This document shows, piece after piece, positions 49,686 through 61,523 of a stretch of DNA of 64,000 bases (position 1 is its first letter; each line of letters starts with the position of its first letter). The position numbers and the translations under genes were made by a program. The DNA comes from Alphaproteobacteria bacterium. GTDB taxonomy: Bacteria > Pseudomonadota > Alphaproteobacteria > SMXP01. A model generated the notes under the pieces. The model saw only the letters and a program-made list of their open reading frames with translations, searched no databases and was not told the origin of the DNA. The stretch is taken from assembly GCA_028285305.1 (NCBI GenBank), contig JANQPV010000056.1, positions 225,096 to 289,095 of the forward strand, given 5' to 3'.

Positions 49686-50702
49686 TCAATATTGATCTTC
49701 GAACTTCTTGGCAAGCTCTTCAATGTTCTCCGGTGGCCAATTCGGCGCATCCATACCCAATTGCAGACCCATCTGGGAAAGCACTTCTTTGATCTCATTT
49801 AAAGACTTCCGGCCGAAGTTCGGTGTCCGAAGCATTTCGCCTTCCGTTTTCTGGATGAGATCACCGATATAAACAATGTTATCGTTCTTAAGGCAGTTCG
49901 CGGAGCGAACAGACAACTCCAACTCGTCCACTTTCTTGAGCAGCGCCGGATTGAATTCAAGCTCAGGCCGCGCTTCTTCTTCGAACTTCGCCGACGGCTC
50001 TTCAAAGTTGATGAAGATCTGAAGCTGGTCTTGAAGTATCCGGGCCCCGTACGCCAAAGCGTTTTCGGGTGTAATCGCCCCGTTGGTTTCGATCTCCAGA
50101 CTCAGCTTATCATAATCCAGAATCTGCCCTTCCCGTGTATTCTCAACGTTGTACGACACGCGTTTAACGGGGCTGTAAAGCGAATCCACTGGGATAAGAC
50201 CAATCGGTGCATCCTCCGGCCGGTTCCGATCGGCAGATACATATCCTTTGCCGTTGTTGACCGTAAACTCCATCCGAATATCAACGCCTTCATCCAACGT
50301 ACACAGAACATGTCCTGGATTAAGCACTTCGACGTCGGCCGTCTCTTCGATTTGGCCTGCGGTGACTTCGCCGGGCCCCCGGGCAGTGAGAACGACACGT
50401 CTTGGACCTTCTGAATGCATCAAAAGCGCAATGCCCTTGATGTTCAAGACAATGTCCGTCACGTCTTCGCGCACTCCTGAGATCGACGAGAACTCGTGCA
50501 GCACACCGTCGATTTGGACCGCCGTCACAGCCGCCCCTTGCAATGAAGACAACAAGACACGGCGCAGTGAGTTCCCCAAGGTGAGGCCAAAACCCCGCTC
50601 TAACGGTTGGGCAACAAATTTGGCGTGATAGCGTGGATCCCAATCGCTCTCCACATCTAGTTTTGTGGGCCGAATGAGTTCTTGCCAGTTTTTTTGAATC
50701 AC
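49686..50702 (-). CDS. rpoA: RNA polymerase alpha subunit
   Basis: [49 protein letters not shown]-terminal domain [24 protein letters not shown]. Confidence 0.99.
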   Translation of the reverse strand: MIQKNWQELIRPTKLDVESDWDPRYHAKFVAQPLERGFGLTLGNSLRRVLLSSLQGAAVTAVQIDGVLHEFSSISGVREDVTDIVLNIKGIALLMHSEGPRRVVLTARGPGEVTAGQIEETADVEVLNPGHVLCTLDEGVDIRMEFTVNNGKGYVSADRNRPEDAPIGLIPVDSLYSPVKRVSYNVENTREGQILDYDKLSLEIETNGAITPENALAYGARILQDQLQIFINFEEPSAKFEEEARPELEFNPALLKKVDELELSVRSANCLKNDNIVYIGDLIQKTEGEMLRTPNFGRKSLNEIKEVLSQMGLQLGMDAPNWPPENIEELAKKFEDQY

Positions 50703-50792
50703 TTAGTGTACCTCGTGATTTGGAGTAAACCGAAACAATGCAGGTTCCGCTCAGCAGACGAACAAAAGCGGAAAATTGGAGCCTGTGCTCTC

Positions 50793-51182
50793 CTAAACCC
50801 TTCGCCGCTTCGGTGGGCGACACCCATTATGGGGAATAGGGGTAACATCCCGGATTGACGTAATGGTAAATCCAACCGCCTGGAGCGCACGCAAAGCGGA
50901 CTCGCGCCCGGAGCCGGGGCCACAAACACTCACAGACAGCGTCTTCATTCCATGCTCCATGGCCTTCTTTCCGGCATCTTCAGCCGCAACTTGTGCTGCA
51001 TACGGCGTAGACTTGCGCGATCCGGAGAACCCCATGGACCCAGCCGATGACCAAGAAATGGCATTGCCCTGAACGTCGGCGATGGTGATCATCGTGTTGT
51101 TAAAGGTAGCGTTGACGTGTGCCACGCCTGCGGAGATGTTTTTCTTTTCTTTGCGGCGCACCCGTTTCGGATCACGTGCCAT
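50793..51182 (-). CDS. rpsK: 30S ribosomal protein S11
   Basis: [54 protein letters not shown]. Confidence 0.99.
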   Translation of the reverse strand: MARDPKRVRRKEKKNISAGVAHVNATFNNTMITIADVQGNAISWSSAGSMGFSGSRKSTPYAAQVAAEDAGKKAMEHGMKTLSVSVCGPGSGRESALRALQAVGFTITSIRDVTPIPHNGCRPPKRRRV

Positions 51183-51223
51183 AATCTTCTCTCACCGTAT
51201 GGGAATTTGCTCTAATTCTGAGG

Positions 51224-51592
51224 TTACTTCTTCTTGCCTGCGATCGGCCGGGCCGGGCCTTTACGCGTACGGGCGTTGGTGTGCGTACGCTGACCGCGCA
51301 CAGGCAATCCCCGCCGATGACGCAATCCTCGATACGGCCCCAAATCCATCAATCGTTTGATGTTCATTGAAACCTGGCGTCTCAAATCACCCTCGACCAT
51401 ATATTCGGAGTCGATGACTTCCCGGATCCGAATCACATCGGCATCTGACAACTCGTTTACGCGCCGCTCTGGCGGAATATCCACCTGCTTGCAGATCTCG
51501 TCTGCCTTTGCCCGCCCTATTCCATGAATATAAGTTAGGGCAATCGGGACCCGTTTTCCCGTTGGAATGTTTACACCTGCAATCCTGGCCAA
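51224..51592 (-). CDS. rpsM: 30S ribosomal protein S13
   Basis: [51 protein letters not shown]. Confidence 0.99.
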   Translation of the reverse strand: MARIAGVNIPTGKRVPIALTYIHGIGRAKADEICKQVDIPPERRVNELSDADVIRIREVIDSEYMVEGDLRRQVSMNIKRLMDLGPYRGLRHRRGLPVRGQRTHTNARTRKGPARPIAGKKK

Positions 51593-51723
51593 GGATCTTC
51601 TCCTGACTTCGTCTTCTGCTTTTGTTTGGTTTCTATGAGCGCGCGTTCGTGGCCGGTTTAGGCCTGTCGAAGGGCGCGGAGTATATTCGAATTCGCCTCT
51701 CAGTCAACTGTCGACGCCGAGTT

Positions 51724-52299
51724 CTAATCAAATTCCGACAGTATCTCCTCCACTTGTTCATTTACTTCTTCGATGGAGAGCATCCCATCAACCGTTCTCA
51801 GTTTTCCTTGCTCTTCATAGTAAGGAAGAAGCGGCGCAGTTTGCTGGTAATAGACTTCGAGCCGGTTTTTGAACGTCTCTACGTTGTCGTCTGAGCGCGT
51901 TTCCGAAGACTCTTCGATACGGTTTTCTATCCGCCCGATGAGAACCGCATCGTCCACTTTGATCTCCAAGACGCAGTCCAGCTTCAACGATTTATCCTCC
52001 AGGAGTGCATCAAGAGCCTCCGCTTGAGGGATCGTTCGAGGAAACCCATCGAGGATAAAGCCGCCGGCGCAGTCCGGCTCTTCGATGCGCTCAGAAATTA
52101 TGCCCACCACGACGTCATCCGGCACCAGATCGCCCTTATCCATAATCTTCTTGGCTTTCTTGCCAATTTTCGTTTTTGCCGCGACCGCCGCTCGCAGCAT
52201 GTCACCCGTCGAAAGTTGCGGCCACCCGTGTCTTTTGGTGATCAGAGCTGCCTGGGTGCCCTTGCCGGCCCCCGGCGGTCCGAAAAGGATGATATTCAT
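51724..52299 (-). CDS. adk: Adenylate kinase
   Basis: MNIILFGPPGAGKGTQAALITKRHGWPQLSTGDMLRAAVAA; GFILDGFPRTIPQAEAL. Confidence 0.98.
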   Translation of the reverse strand: MNIILFGPPGAGKGTQAALITKRHGWPQLSTGDMLRAAVAAKTKIGKKAKKIMDKGDLVPDDVVVGIISERIEEPDCAGGFILDGFPRTIPQAEALDALLEDKSLKLDCVLEIKVDDAVLIGRIENRIEESSETRSDDNVETFKNRLEVYYQQTAPLLPYYEEQGKLRTVDGMLSIEEVNEQVEEILSEFD

Positions 52300-53630
52300 C
52301 GACGACTCCCCCGCAGTTTCGATTTCTTGATGAGACCCTCATACTGGTGCGCCAACAAGTGACTCTGGACTTGGGCAACCGTGTCCATCGTCACCGTTAC
52401 GACAATCAGCAAGGACGTCCCTCCGATATAGAACGGGATTGGGAGCTCAGCCCGCAAAAATTCCGGCATCAGACAAACGGCCGTCAAGTAAGCGGCGCCA
52501 ACAACGGTCAGCCGTGTCAGGACATAATCGATATATTCGGCCGTTTGCTTGCCCGGCCGTCTTCCAGGGATAAAGCCTCCATACTTCTTCAAATTATCCG
52601 CCGTATCCTCGGGATTGAAGACGAGCGATGTGTAGAAGAAACAGAAGAAGATAATCCCGGCGGCGTATAAAGCCATGTACAAGATTTTGCCCGGTGCAAG
52701 CGATGCGGTAATCGCTGTCACCCACGCAGGTGCATCCGCCCCACCTGAAAACCCGACCAAAGTCGCAGGCAGCAAAAGAAGCGACGAAGCGAAGATCGGC
52801 GGAATAACCCCAGCGGAATTCAGCTTCAACGGCAGATGCGACTTGTCTCCGGCGAACATCTTATTGCCGACTTGACGCTTTGGATATTGAACAATGAGGC
52901 GCCGCTGAGAACGCTCGATGAAAACGATGAAGTAGATGACCGCGACGATCAGAACAATGAGCGCAACAATGATCAATATGGACAACCGCCCTTCGCTACC
53001 TAATTGAAGCGTCTGCGCAATAGCTCGAGGCAGCTCCGCAACGATCCCTGCAAAAATGATGAGGGAAATGCCATTGCCCACACCGCGCGCCGTGATCTGC
53101 TCGCCCAGCCACATCAGGAAGATCGTCCCTCCGGTAAGGGTGATCACTGTGCTCAACCGGAAATACCATCCCGGGTCGACCACCGCGCCCTGCGCGCTTT
53201 CCAACCCAATGGAAATGCCATAGGCCTGCAGCGCCGCCAAAAAGACAGTGCCGTATCTAGTGTACTGATTGATTTGTTTCCGGCCCTGCTCGCCTTCTTT
53301 TTTGAGCTGAGAAAGCGTCGGAGAAACGGCCGTCATCAGCTGCATAATGATCGAGGCCGAGATGTAGGGCATGATGTTCAAGGCAAAGATCGCCATGCGC
53401 TCAACGGCACCGCCGGAAAAGACGTTGAACATGCCGAGTATGCCGGTCTGTACCCCCTGGAATGCGCGCGCATATTGATCCGGGTCGATCCCGGGCAGCG
53501 GAATATAGGTTCCCAAACGATAAACAATCAGGGCGCCCAATGTGAAAAGGATGCGCTGCTTCAGCTCAGTCGCCTTGGAAAAGGCGGAAAAGTTTATATT
53601 CGACGCGAGTTGTTCAGCAGCTGATGTCAT
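52296..53630 (-). CDS. secY: Preprotein translocase subunit SecY
   Basis: LGTYIPLPGIDPD, NIMPYISASIIMQL, YPKRQVGNKMFAGDKSHLPLKLNSAGVIPPIFASSLL. Confidence 0.99.
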   Translation of the reverse strand: MTSAAEQLASNINFSAFSKATELKQRILFTLGALIVYRLGTYIPLPGIDPDQYARAFQGVQTGILGMFNVFSGGAVERMAIFALNIMPYISASIIMQLMTAVSPTLSQLKKEGEQGRKQINQYTRYGTVFLAALQAYGISIGLESAQGAVVDPGWYFRLSTVITLTGGTIFLMWLGEQITARGVGNGISLIIFAGIVAELPRAIAQTLQLGSEGRLSILIIVALIVLIVAVIYFIVFIERSQRRLIVQYPKRQVGNKMFAGDKSHLPLKLNSAGVIPPIFASSLLLLPATLVGFSGGADAPAWVTAITASLAPGKILYMALYAAGIIFFCFFYTSLVFNPEDTADNLKKYGGFIPGRRPGKQTAEYIDYVLTRLTVVGAAYLTAVCLMPEFLRAELPIPFYIGGTSLLIVVTVTMDTVAQVQSHLLAHQYEGLIKKSKLRGSRR

Positions 53631-53698
53631 TCACAGATACTCCGTTGAAAATCAACGCCGCCATTCGGACTTGGCCCGCTCAAGTCGAACAATCGTGG

Positions 53699-54202
53699 TC
53701 AAGACGGCTGTTCTTCACCTGTATTTATATCGGAAGACTCTTGCGGGCGCACAAGGGTCACCTTTCCGCCTGCCTTTTCAATGCTCTCGATGGCCCCTTT
53801 CGAAGCAGAGTAGGCCGTTATAGAAAGGGCCGAAGTCACTTCACCATCACCCAAAAGCCGCAACCCGTCCAGCTTACGGCGGACCACGCCGCAATCGACC
53901 AGCGTTTGTTCATCAATGTCACCATCGGCCTTCAGTTTTCCATTATCGATGGCCTGCTGTAATCTTCCCACGTTCACAATCGTGAGTTTCTTCCGGTACG
54001 GCGGGGTAAAGCCGCGTTTCGGCAAGCGCATATGAAGAGGCATCTGACCACCCTCGAACCCATGAATGGCAACACCTGAACGGGACTTTTGACCTTTGAC
54101 GCCGCGTCCACCGGTCTTTCCTTTGCCACTGCCGATACCGCGGCCAACCCGGACACGGTTCCGACGCGCGCCTTTGTTATCGGAGAGTTCATTCAGCTTC
54201 AT
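53699..54202 (-). CDS. rplO: 50S ribosomal protein L15
   Basis: [43 protein letters not shown]. Confidence 0.98.
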   Translation of the reverse strand: MKLNELSDNKGARRNRVRVGRGIGSGKGKTGGRGVKGQKSRSGVAIHGFEGGQMPLHMRLPKRGFTPPYRKKLTIVNVGRLQQAIDNGKLKADGDIDEQTLVDCGVVRRKLDGLRLLGDGEVTSALSITAYSASKGAIESIEKAGGKVTLVRPQESSDINTGEEQPS

Positions 54203-54221
54203 AAGAGTGTCTCCAATCGTC

Positions 54222-54416
54222 CTAAGCTTCTTCGACGATCTCTACAAGATGGCTGACCTTGTTGATCATGCCACGAACCGCAGGCGTGTCCTCCAAAACC
54301 CGTGTCCGCTGCAGTTTGTTCAAACCCAATCCAACAAGCGTAGCCCGTTGATCCTTCGGCCGTCTGATGGGACTTCCAATCTGCCGCACAGTGATGGTCT
54401 TTTCTCCACTACTCAT
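54222..54416 (-). CDS. rpmD: 50S ribosomal protein L30
   Basis: [53 protein letters not shown]. Confidence 0.97.
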   Translation of the reverse strand: MSSGEKTITVRQIGSPIRRPKDQRATLVGLGLNKLQRTRVLEDTPAVRGMINKVSHLVEIVEEA

Positions 54417-54436
54417 AGGACTGTCGCCTTTCACCT

Positions 54437-54540
54437 AAAGCCGTTTGGTTTTCTGGGAAACACAAAACGGCTCCCAATTCTTCTATGTTTTGCGCGTTTC
54501 GGGACGGTGAACCAGATTGCACTGACCTGGAAACGCTCTA
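54437..54540 (-). repeat. Bipartite palindromic interspersed repeat, copy A, in the rpsE-rpmD gap; first base of the element is the first base of the rpsE stop codon
   Basis: Reverse complement TAGAGCGTTTCCAGGTCAGTGCAATCTGGTTCACCGTCCCGAAACGCGCAAAACATAGAAGAATTGGGAGCCGTTTTGTGTTTCCCAGAAAACCAAACGGCTTT; two hairpins; aligns with copy B. Confidence 0.85.
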
Positions 54541-55089
54541 AGCCGATACGGCGGCCTCGTCTTCGGCTCCCGCATCACGACGCGAGATGATGTCGCCAAC
54601 CTTCTTGTTTCGCTTTGAGGCGATCTGCCGAGGGCTCGCGATGCGGCTTAACGCATCGATCGTGGCATGTATCATATTGTGCGGGTTCGATGTGCCCACG
54701 GATTTGGCCACCACATCTTGAACACCCAGCGTCTCGAACACCGCGCGCATCGGACCACCGGCAATGATGCCCGTGCCCGGGGGAGCCGCGCGCAACACGA
54801 CCTTGCCGGCGCCACTATGGCCTTTCACATCGTGATGCAATGTCCGCCCTTCCCGAAGAGGAACGCGGATGAGTTTTCCCTTGGCGGCTTCTGTCGCTTT
54901 ACGAATAGCCTCGGGCACTTCCTTCGCTTTGCCGTGCCCAACGCCGACACGGCCTTTTTGATCTCCCACGACAACGAGGGCGGCAAAGCCGAAACGACGG
55001 CCCCCTTTGACCACTTTCGCTACGCGATTGATGTGTACCAAGCGGTCAACAAATTCGCTTTCACGTTCCTGATTATCTTGTCGAGCCAC
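54538..55089 (-). CDS. rpsE: 30S ribosomal protein S5
   Basis: [53 protein letters not shown]. Confidence 0.99.
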   Translation of the reverse strand: MARQDNQERESEFVDRLVHINRVAKVVKGGRRFGFAALVVVGDQKGRVGVGHGKAKEVPEAIRKATEAAKGKLIRVPLREGRTLHHDVKGHSGAGKVVLRAAPPGTGIIAGGPMRAVFETLGVQDVVAKSVGTSNPHNMIHATIDALSRIASPRQIASKRNKKVGDIISRRDAGAEDEAAVSA

Positions 55090-55101
55090 GCGTCTCGCTC
55101 C

Positions 55102-55464
55102 TTAAAAGTTCAATCCACCTTCACGGGCCGCTTCCGCTAACGCAAGCACGCGACCGTGATAAAGGTACCCACCTCTGTCGAAAACAACATCGACAACATT
55201 TTGTTCCGCAGCCCGCTGAGCAATCAACTTACCGACTTCACTGGCTGCTTCCGTGGTCGCACCATTCTGAAGTCTTTCGCGCACGTCCTTTTCGAGAGAA
55301 GATGCCGAAGCGATCGTTCGCCCCTCACCATCATGAATGATCTGCGCATAGATATGCCGCCCAGAGCGAAAGACCGAAAGACGGGGCCGCCCCGCTCCTG
55401 TTGAGCGCAGTTTACGGCGCACGCGCTGTTTCCGTTTTTCTTTGAGTGACAATCCTTGTTTCAT
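55102..55464 (-). CDS. rplR: 50S ribosomal protein L18
   Basis: [56 protein letters not shown]. Confidence 0.98.
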   Translation of the reverse strand: MKQGLSLKEKRKQRVRRKLRSTGAGRPRLSVFRSGRHIYAQIIHDGEGRTIASASSLEKDVRERLQNGATTEAASEVGKLIAQRAAEQNVVDVVFDRGGYLYHGRVLALAEAAREGGLNF

Positions 55465-55471
55465 GATCCGT

Positions 55472-56005
55472 CTACTTCTTCTTACCTTCTTTGATCATCA
55501 CGTATTCATCCTTGTATCGAATACCTTTTCCCTTGTAGGGCTCAGGTGGACGAAACGATCTGATTTTGGCAGCGACTTGACCGACTTGTTGTTTGTTAAT
55601 GCCGGTAATGACCACTTCTGTTTGGGAAGGACACGCCAGAGACACGCCTTCCGGCGCTTCATAAATCACATCATGACTAAGTCCCAGCATAAGCTTGAGG
55701 CCTTTGCCTTGCATCTGCGCCCTGTAGCCCGTGCCTCTCAGTTCGAGTTCCTTTGTGAAGCCGTTCGTAACGCCTTCCGCCAAGTTGTTGACGAGCGTGC
55801 GTTGCATACCCCACATAGCCAGCGCCCTCTTGCTGTCGTCGCGGGGCTTGACCGTGATTGTACCGTCCTCCAAAAGCGCTTCGACTTCATCGACAAGCGT
55901 GAGGGACTGCTCACCTTTTGGTCCCTTCATGCTCACCGTCTTATTGTCAATTGTCGCCGTAACTTTATCTGGCACAGAGACAGGCAATTTACCGATACGT
56001 GACAT
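55472..56005 (-). CDS. rplF: 50S ribosomal protein L6
   Basis: [51 protein letters not shown]. Confidence 0.99.
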   Translation of the reverse strand: MSRIGKLPVSVPDKVTATIDNKTVSMKGPKGEQSLTLVDEVEALLEDGTITVKPRDDSKRALAMWGMQRTLVNNLAEGVTNGFTKELELRGTGYRAQMQGKGLKLMLGLSHDVIYEAPEGVSLACPSQTEVVITGINKQQVGQVAAKIRSFRPPEPYKGKGIRYKDEYVMIKEGKKK

Positions 56006-56045
56006 AATTTCTTCTCGTTAGGCTCTCAGGGCTCTGACCGGTGTA

Positions 56046-56444
56046 TCAATAAACCTGACAAAGAACTTCCCCGCCAACATTATTCTTGCGCGCCTGTGCG
56101 TCAGACATGACACCCTTGGGCGTTGAAATAATCGAAATCCCCAAACCGTTCCGCACACGGGGCAAATCACTTACATTCGAGTACACCCGCCGGCCAGGTT
56201 TTGAAATGCGCTTGACGTCAGAAATGACGGGTTCCCCGTTATAGTACTTCAGCTCAACTTCAAACTCAGGTTTTGCGCCTTCAAACTCTACGCGGGCATA
56301 ACCACGAATATAGCCTTCGTTCTCAAGTACATCGAGTACCCAACCACGAAGCTTTGAGGCCGGTGTCGACACTTTCGATTTTCCCCGCATCTGCGCGTTT
56401 CGGATGCGAGTGAGCAAATCGGCAATCGGGTCGCTTATTGTCAT
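56046..56444 (-). CDS. rpsH: 30S ribosomal protein S8
   Basis: [52 protein letters not shown]. Confidence 0.99.
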   Translation of the reverse strand: MTISDPIADLLTRIRNAQMRGKSKVSTPASKLRGWVLDVLENEGYIRGYARVEFEGAKPEFEVELKYYNGEPVISDVKRISKPGRRVYSNVSDLPRVRNGLGISIISTPKGVMSDAQARKNNVGGEVLCQVY

Positions 56445-56456
56445 GAAGATCCCCTT

Positions 56457-56762
56457 CTACCAACTAGACTTAACCATGCCGGGCACTTGTCCGTAATTCG
56501 ACAATTGCCGCAAGGATATTCTCGACATACGCAACTTGCGATAATACCCACGGGGCCGTCCGGTAACCTCACATCGATTGCGCACCCGCGTCGGTGACGA
56601 GCTGCGCGGCAATTCGGCCAACTTCATCGTAGCCGCGAAGCGCTCTTCTGCCGGCAATGAACGGTCCTGCACGATCGCCTTCAGACGCGCGCGTTTCGAA
56701 GCGTACTTCTTGACTTTACGCTTCACCAGATCGTTGCGTTCTATCGTTCCTTTTTTTGCCAT
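56457..56762 (-). CDS. rpsN: 30S ribosomal protein S14
   Basis: [41 protein letters not shown] (zinc-free long form). Confidence 0.98.
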   Translation of the reverse strand: MAKKGTIERNDLVKRKVKKYASKRARLKAIVQDRSLPAEERFAATMKLAELPRSSSPTRVRNRCEVTGRPRGYYRKLRMSRISLRQLSNYGQVPGMVKSSW

Positions 56763-56776
56763 TGTTTCTCCAAACG

Positions 56777-57334
56777 CTAATTGACAAATGGAAACTGAAA
56801 TTCGGTAAGAAGAGCTTTTGCCTCTTCATTGTTCTCAGCGGACGTACAAACAATCACATCCATTCCCCACATATGATCAATCGAGTCATAGTCGATTTCC
56901 GGAAAGACGATGTGCTCTTTGATTCCCATGGCAAAATTGCCGTTTCCGTCAAAGCTCTTGCCATTTAATCCCCTGAAGTCTCGCACTCTGGGCAGCGCCA
57001 CATAGATCAGACGATCAATAAATTCATACATCCGGTCGCGGCGCAGAGTCACTTTCACACCGATCGGCATCCCCTCGCGAAGTTTGAAGGTCGCCACCGA
57101 TTTTTTAGCCTTTATGATCACCGGCTTCTGGCCTGCGATCGTCTCCATGGCACTGGCAGCCGAGTTGATGATCTTCGTATCGCCCGTTGTCTCGCCGACC
57201 CCCATATTGAGCACCACTTTTTCAAGGCGGGGGATCTGCATCTCGTTCTTATACGAAAACTGCTCCTGCAGTTTCGCCCGAATATTCTCCTGATACATCT
57301 GTCGTGACCGAGACGTATATGCAAGATCAGGCAT
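56777..57334 (-). CDS. rplE: 50S ribosomal protein L5
   Basis: [65 protein letters not shown]. Confidence 0.99.
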   Translation of the reverse strand: MPDLAYTSRSRQMYQENIRAKLQEQFSYKNEMQIPRLEKVVLNMGVGETTGDTKIINSAASAMETIAGQKPVIIKAKKSVATFKLREGMPIGVKVTLRRDRMYEFIDRLIYVALPRVRDFRGLNGKSFDGNGNFAMGIKEHIVFPEIDYDSIDHMWGMDVIVCTSAENNEEAKALLTEFQFPFVN

Positions 57335-57644
57335 CGATCACTTCTCCAGACCGTTTTGCAAACCGGACCTTTCGCCCGTCTTCCAAAGTTTTTATTCCCA
57401 CACGAACCGGACGATCGTCTTTTGGATCAATGTGCGCAACATTTGACACATGCAACGAGGCTTCTTGCTCAACAATCCCGCCCTGAGATTGCATGGTCTG
57501 TTTTTGATGCCGCTTCACTTTGTTGGCGCCTTGCACGAGCACGCGATTGGTTTTTGGAAAGACCTTAAGCACGTCGCCGCGGTGGCCCTTGGATTTCCCC
57601 GCTAGAACGACAACGCGGTCACCCTTTTTTATCTTCGCTACCAT
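57327..57644 (-). CDS. rplX: 50S ribosomal protein L24
   Basis: [45 protein letters not shown]. Confidence 0.98.
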   Translation of the reverse strand: MVAKIKKGDRVVVLAGKSKGHRGDVLKVFPKTNRVLVQGANKVKRHQKQTMQSQGGIVEQEASLHVSNVAHIDPKDDRPVRVGIKTLEDGRKVRFAKRSGEVIDA

Positions 57645-58012
57645 TAGAGGACCTCCGGCGCCAAAGATATGATCTTCATGTGGTTCTTGGCCCTCAATTC
57701 ACGCGTGACGGGACCGAAAATTCGCGTCCCAATCGGCTCGCCCTGATTGTTCACCAGGACTGCTGCGTTGTTATCGAACCGAATAGCACTTCCATCGGCG
57801 CGGCGAATGTCCTTGGCCGTACGAACAACAACCGCCCGCATCACCTGTCCCTTTTTCACGCGGCCTCTCGGAATGGCCTCCTTGACGGAGACAACGATGA
57901 TATCCCCAATACGGGCATACTTACGCTTTGCACCGCCCAGAACTTTTATGCACTGAACTCGTTTCGCGCCTGAATTATCAGCCACATCCAAATTCGTCTG
58001 CATCTGGATCAT
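57644..58012 (-). CDS. rplN: 50S ribosomal protein L14
   Basis: [56 protein letters not shown]. Confidence 0.99.
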   Translation of the reverse strand: MIQMQTNLDVADNSGAKRVQCIKVLGGAKRKYARIGDIIVVSVKEAIPRGRVKKGQVMRAVVVRTAKDIRRADGSAIRFDNNAAVLVNNQGEPIGTRIFGPVTRELRAKNHMKIISLAPEVL

Positions 58013-58032
58013 GATCGTGCTCCTATAGATCC

Positions 58033-58272
58033 CTACTGCGAGGCCAACTCAACAGCAATCCAACGCTTGGATTTTGAGATCGGCTTGCATTCTTCGATGC
58101 GCACGGTGTCTCCCACCTTGTATTTGTTTTCGGCATCGTGAGCGCTATACCGTTTGGAGCGCCGGACTGTCTTTTTCAGAACAGGATGCTGAAAACTTCT
58201 TTCAACGCGAACCGTAATAGTCTTGTCATTCCGGTCACTGACGACGACGCCCTGTAATATTCTCTTTGGCAT
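58033..58272 (-). CDS. rpsQ: 30S ribosomal protein S17
   Basis: [49 protein letters not shown]. Confidence 0.98.
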   Translation of the reverse strand: MPKRILQGVVVSDRNDKTITVRVERSFQHPVLKKTVRRSKRYSAHDAENKYKVGDTVRIEECKPISKSKRWIAVELASQ

Positions 58273-58283
58273 CCTAGTTTCCT

Positions 58284-58511
58284 TTAGGCCTCTGCAGCCG
58301 TTGCTTCTTTGCGTTTTTGGTTCAAATAGGTTTTGGCAATGGCAATATTTTTGCGGACGCGGCGCTGAAGGTGTGTGGCTTCCAATTGACCCGACGCCTT
58401 CTGAAATCTCAGATTAAATTGCTCTCGCTTGTACTTTTCCAACTGCTCTTCCAATTGATCGACAGTCATGCCGGCCAGGTCTCGTTTATCGGTCTTGTAT
58501 TTCTTCGCCAT
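58284..58511 (-). CDS. rpmC: 50S ribosomal protein L29
   Basis: [52 protein letters not shown]. Confidence 0.96.
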   Translation of the reverse strand: MAKKYKTDKRDLAGMTVDQLEEQLEKYKREQFNLRFQKASGQLEATHLQRRVRKNIAIAKTYLNQKRKEATAAEA

Positions 58512-58530
58512 TTTTCGCTCTCCACCGACC

Positions 58531-58944
58531 CTATTCACCCGTCCGGGAAACGGTTCGGCACTTAAGCGGCAATTTCGCAGCTGCCAAGCTCAACGCTTCC
58601 TTGGCCACGGCCGGCGGCACACCATCAATCTCAAACATGATCCGCCCAGGCTTTACCTTGCAGACCCAGTATTCCGGGGAGCCTTTACCTTTACCCATGC
58701 GCACCTCGGTCGGCTTTTTACTCACCGGAACATCTGGAAAGATGCGGATCCAGACACGCCCCGCCCGCTTCATGTGACGAGTCATTGCGCGCCGCGCCGC
58801 TTCGATTTGACGAGCGGTTACGCGCTCCGGTTCGACCGCCTTCAGACCGAACGATCCAAAATTGAGGTCCGTGCCGCCTTTGGCTTTTCCCTTGATGCGG
58901 CCCTTATGGGCTTTGCGAAACTTTGTTTTCTTTGGCTGCAGCAT
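58531..58944 (-). CDS. rplP: 50S ribosomal protein L16
   Basis: [71 protein letters not shown]. Confidence 0.99.
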   Translation of the reverse strand: MLQPKKTKFRKAHKGRIKGKAKGGTDLNFGSFGLKAVEPERVTARQIEAARRAMTRHMKRAGRVWIRIFPDVPVSKKPTEVRMGKGKGSPEYWVCKVKPGRIMFEIDGVPPAVAKEALSLAAAKLPLKCRTVSRTGE

Positions 58945-58964
58945 GGTTCTTCTCCGGCGCTCCC

Positions 58965-59660
58965 TTAGTTGGGCCGCGCGCCTCCACCTTCCTGAGCACT
59001 CAGGGCCCGCTTCTCTTGGGCCATGGGATCATGTTCCATGATCTCACCCTTAAAGATCCAGACCTTGATACCTATGATGCCATAGGCGGTCAGCGCTTCG
59101 GACACGCCATAGTCAATGTCCGCCCGCAAAGTATGAAGCGGCACCCGGCCTTCCCGGTACCATTCCATCCGAGCGATCTCGGCCCCGCCTAAACGACCGC
59201 CTACATTGATACGAATACCTTCCGCTCCCAAACGAATGGCGGACTGCATCGCCCGCTTCATGGCCCGTCTAAAAGCGATCCGCCGCTCCAGCTGCTGAGC
59301 AACATTTTCGGCCACCAATTGCGCATCAACCTCAGGCTTGCGAACTTCAACGATGTTCAGATGCACTTCACTGTTGGTTTGCGCGGACAATTCCTGGCGC
59401 AGCTTCTCAATGTCAGCACCTTTTTTCCCGATAACCACACCGGGACGGGCCGTATAGATCGTCACCCGGCACTTCTTGTGGGGCCGTTCAATGACGATGC
59501 GCGACACGCCGGCTTGCTTGAGCTTCTTGTTTAAAAACTTCCGCATGCGTATATCTTCATGCAGCAGTTTGCCGTATTCGTCTCGGCCGGCGAACCATCT
59601 GGAATCCCAGGTCCGGTTAATGCCCAGACGAAGGCCGATTGGATTGACTTTTTGTCCCAT
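58965..59660 (-). CDS. rpsC: 30S ribosomal protein S3
   Basis: [39 protein letters not shown] domain [15 protein letters not shown]. Confidence 0.99.
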   Translation of the reverse strand: MGQKVNPIGLRLGINRTWDSRWFAGRDEYGKLLHEDIRMRKFLNKKLKQAGVSRIVIERPHKKCRVTIYTARPGVVIGKKGADIEKLRQELSAQTNSEVHLNIVEVRKPEVDAQLVAENVAQQLERRIAFRRAMKRAMQSAIRLGAEGIRINVGGRLGGAEIARMEWYREGRVPLHTLRADIDYGVSEALTAYGIIGIKVWIFKGEIMEHDPMAQEKRALSAQEGGGARPN

Positions 59661-60040
59661 TAAGCTGCCTCTTCAACTTGCCGTACAACGATCGTTATCT
59701 GACTGAACGGCTTTTTGATTCTACCGACGCGGCCTCGCGCCCGCGCCCGAAACCGGCGCATAACAATGTTCTTTCCAACATGAGCCTCAGCGACAATGAG
59801 ATCATCAACATCGAGATCGTGATTGTTTTCCGCATTGGCGATGGCTGACTCCAGCACTTTCTTGACCGGACCCGCGACACGCTTGCGGGAGAATGTCAGC
59901 TCCGCCAAAGCCTTTTCCACCTTCAGCCCTCTGATCGATTGCGCAAGCAGCCCAAGTTTCTGGGGGCTTGTCCGGATCATCCGCCCAACAGCATAAGCTT
60001 CGTTTTCTGCGACGCGGGGCTCATTTTTGCTTTTAGACAT
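59660..60040 (-). CDS. rplV: 50S ribosomal protein L22
   Basis: [57 protein letters not shown]. Confidence 0.98.
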   Translation of the reverse strand: MSKSKNEPRVAENEAYAVGRMIRTSPQKLGLLAQSIRGLKVEKALAELTFSRKRVAGPVKKVLESAIANAENNHDLDVDDLIVAEAHVGKNIVMRRFRARARGRVGRIKKPFSQITIVVRQVEEAA

Positions 60041-60063
60041 GAGGCGAAATCTCTTCTCTTACC

Positions 60064-60342
60064 TTACCGTCTCTTAGCTTTCTTATCGACACCATGACCA
60101 TAATAGGTCCGCGTCGGAGAAAACTCGCCAAACTTGTGACCAACCATATCCTCCGTGACCAGCACCGGAATGTGTTTCTGACCGTTGTAAACGCCAAACG
60201 TCAGACCAACGAACTGCGGCAATATCGTCGAGCGCCGCGACCAAATCTTAATCACTTCCTTGCGGCCAGATTCGCGGACCTTCTCAGCTTTCTTGAGAAG
60301 ATATCCGTCAACGAATGGACCTTTCCATGCAGAACGTGGCAC
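60064..60342 (-). CDS. rpsS: 30S ribosomal protein S19
   Basis: [83 protein letters not shown]. Confidence 0.99.
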   Translation of the reverse strand: MPRSAWKGPFVDGYLLKKAEKVRESGRKEVIKIWSRRSTILPQFVGLTFGVYNGQKHIPVLVTEDMVGHKFGEFSPTRTYYGHGVDKKAKRR

Positions 60343-60351
60343 GATTGCCTC

Positions 60352-61191
60352 CTAACGTCTCGACTTCCGCAGATGCCGACTGCGGATAATGTCTTTATCT
60401 GTAGACTTATTGCTGCGGGTTCGTTTGCCCTTTGTGGGCTTACCCCAAGGTGTCACAGGATGCCGGCCACCCGAGGTCCGGCCTTCACCGCCACCATGGG
60501 GATGGTCCACCGGATTCATGGCCACACCTCGAACAGAGGGACGCTTGCCCATCCAGCGTTTGCGGCCGGCTTTTCCAAGCTTCACATTGGTATGATCCGG
60601 ATTTGACACCGCACCCACCGTCGCCATGCACTCTGCCCGGACCCGCCGTTGTTCACCCGAAGACAATCGCAGCAATGCGTACCCGGCATCGCGCCCCACA
60701 AGCTGGGCATACCCGCCGGCCGAACGAGCAATTTGACCGCCCTTGCCAGGCTTCATCTCGATATTGTGGATGATCGTACCCACGGGAATATTCGACATGG
60801 GCATCGCATTGCCAGGCTTCACATCCACACGTTCCCCGGCGATGACCTGATCACCGATATTCAATCGCTGCGGCGCTAAGATATAGGCCTGCTCACCATC
60901 TTCATACTTGATAAGCGCGATGAACGCCGTGCGGTTGGGATCATATTCAAATCGCTCCACCGTTCCCGATACATCAAACTTCCGCCGCTTAAAATCGACC
61001 TTTCGGTAGAGACGTTTCGCACCGCCACCGATGCGGCGCGCTGTAATCCGGCCATTGCTGTTACGGCCACCAGTCTTGGTCAGCCCCTCCGTCAAGGACT
61101 TCACCGGCCGTCCCGCCCACAATTGCGAACGATCAACGAGCACCAAAGAACGCCGGCCCGGTGACGTCGGTTTATAGGTCTTCATTGCCAT
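60352..61191 (-). CDS. rplB: 50S ribosomal protein L2
   Basis: [91 protein letters not shown]. Confidence 0.99.
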   Translation of the reverse strand: MAMKTYKPTSPGRRSLVLVDRSQLWAGRPVKSLTEGLTKTGGRNSNGRITARRIGGGAKRLYRKVDFKRRKFDVSGTVERFEYDPNRTAFIALIKYEDGEQAYILAPQRLNIGDQVIAGERVDVKPGNAMPMSNIPVGTIIHNIEMKPGKGGQIARSAGGYAQLVGRDAGYALLRLSSGEQRRVRAECMATVGAVSNPDHTNVKLGKAGRKRWMGKRPSVRGVAMNPVDHPHGGGEGRTSGGRHPVTPWGKPTKGKRTRSNKSTDKDIIRSRHLRKSRR

Positions 61192-61226
61192 CGATCAGTG
61201 TCCTAATTTTCTTCTCTATTCACGCG

Positions 61227-61523
61227 TCACGACAGTCCGGTCGTAACGTCGATGGTGTGGCCTTCTTCAAGAGTCACGATCGCCTTTTTCCAATCGCTCC
61301 GCTTTCCAAGCCGGCCCCGAAATCTCTTTGTCTTTCCCTTAACCCGCAAAGTATTCACGGACTTCACCTTGACTTTAAACAACGTCTCAATCGCAGACTT
61401 GATCGAGGGCTTGTTCGAGTCCAACGGCACCATAAAGGCGACTTGATTGTACTCAGACGCCATCGTGGCTTTTTCCGTAATCAACGGGCTCAGGATAACA
61501 TCGTATGCGGAAAGCTCTTTCAC
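61227..61523 (-). CDS. rplW: 50S ribosomal protein L23
   Basis: [52 protein letters not shown]. Confidence 0.98.
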   Translation of the reverse strand: MKELSAYDVILSPLITEKATMASEYNQVAFMVPLDSNKPSIKSAIETLFKVKVKSVNTLRVKGKTKRFRGRLGKRSDWKKAIVTLEEGHTIDVTTGLS

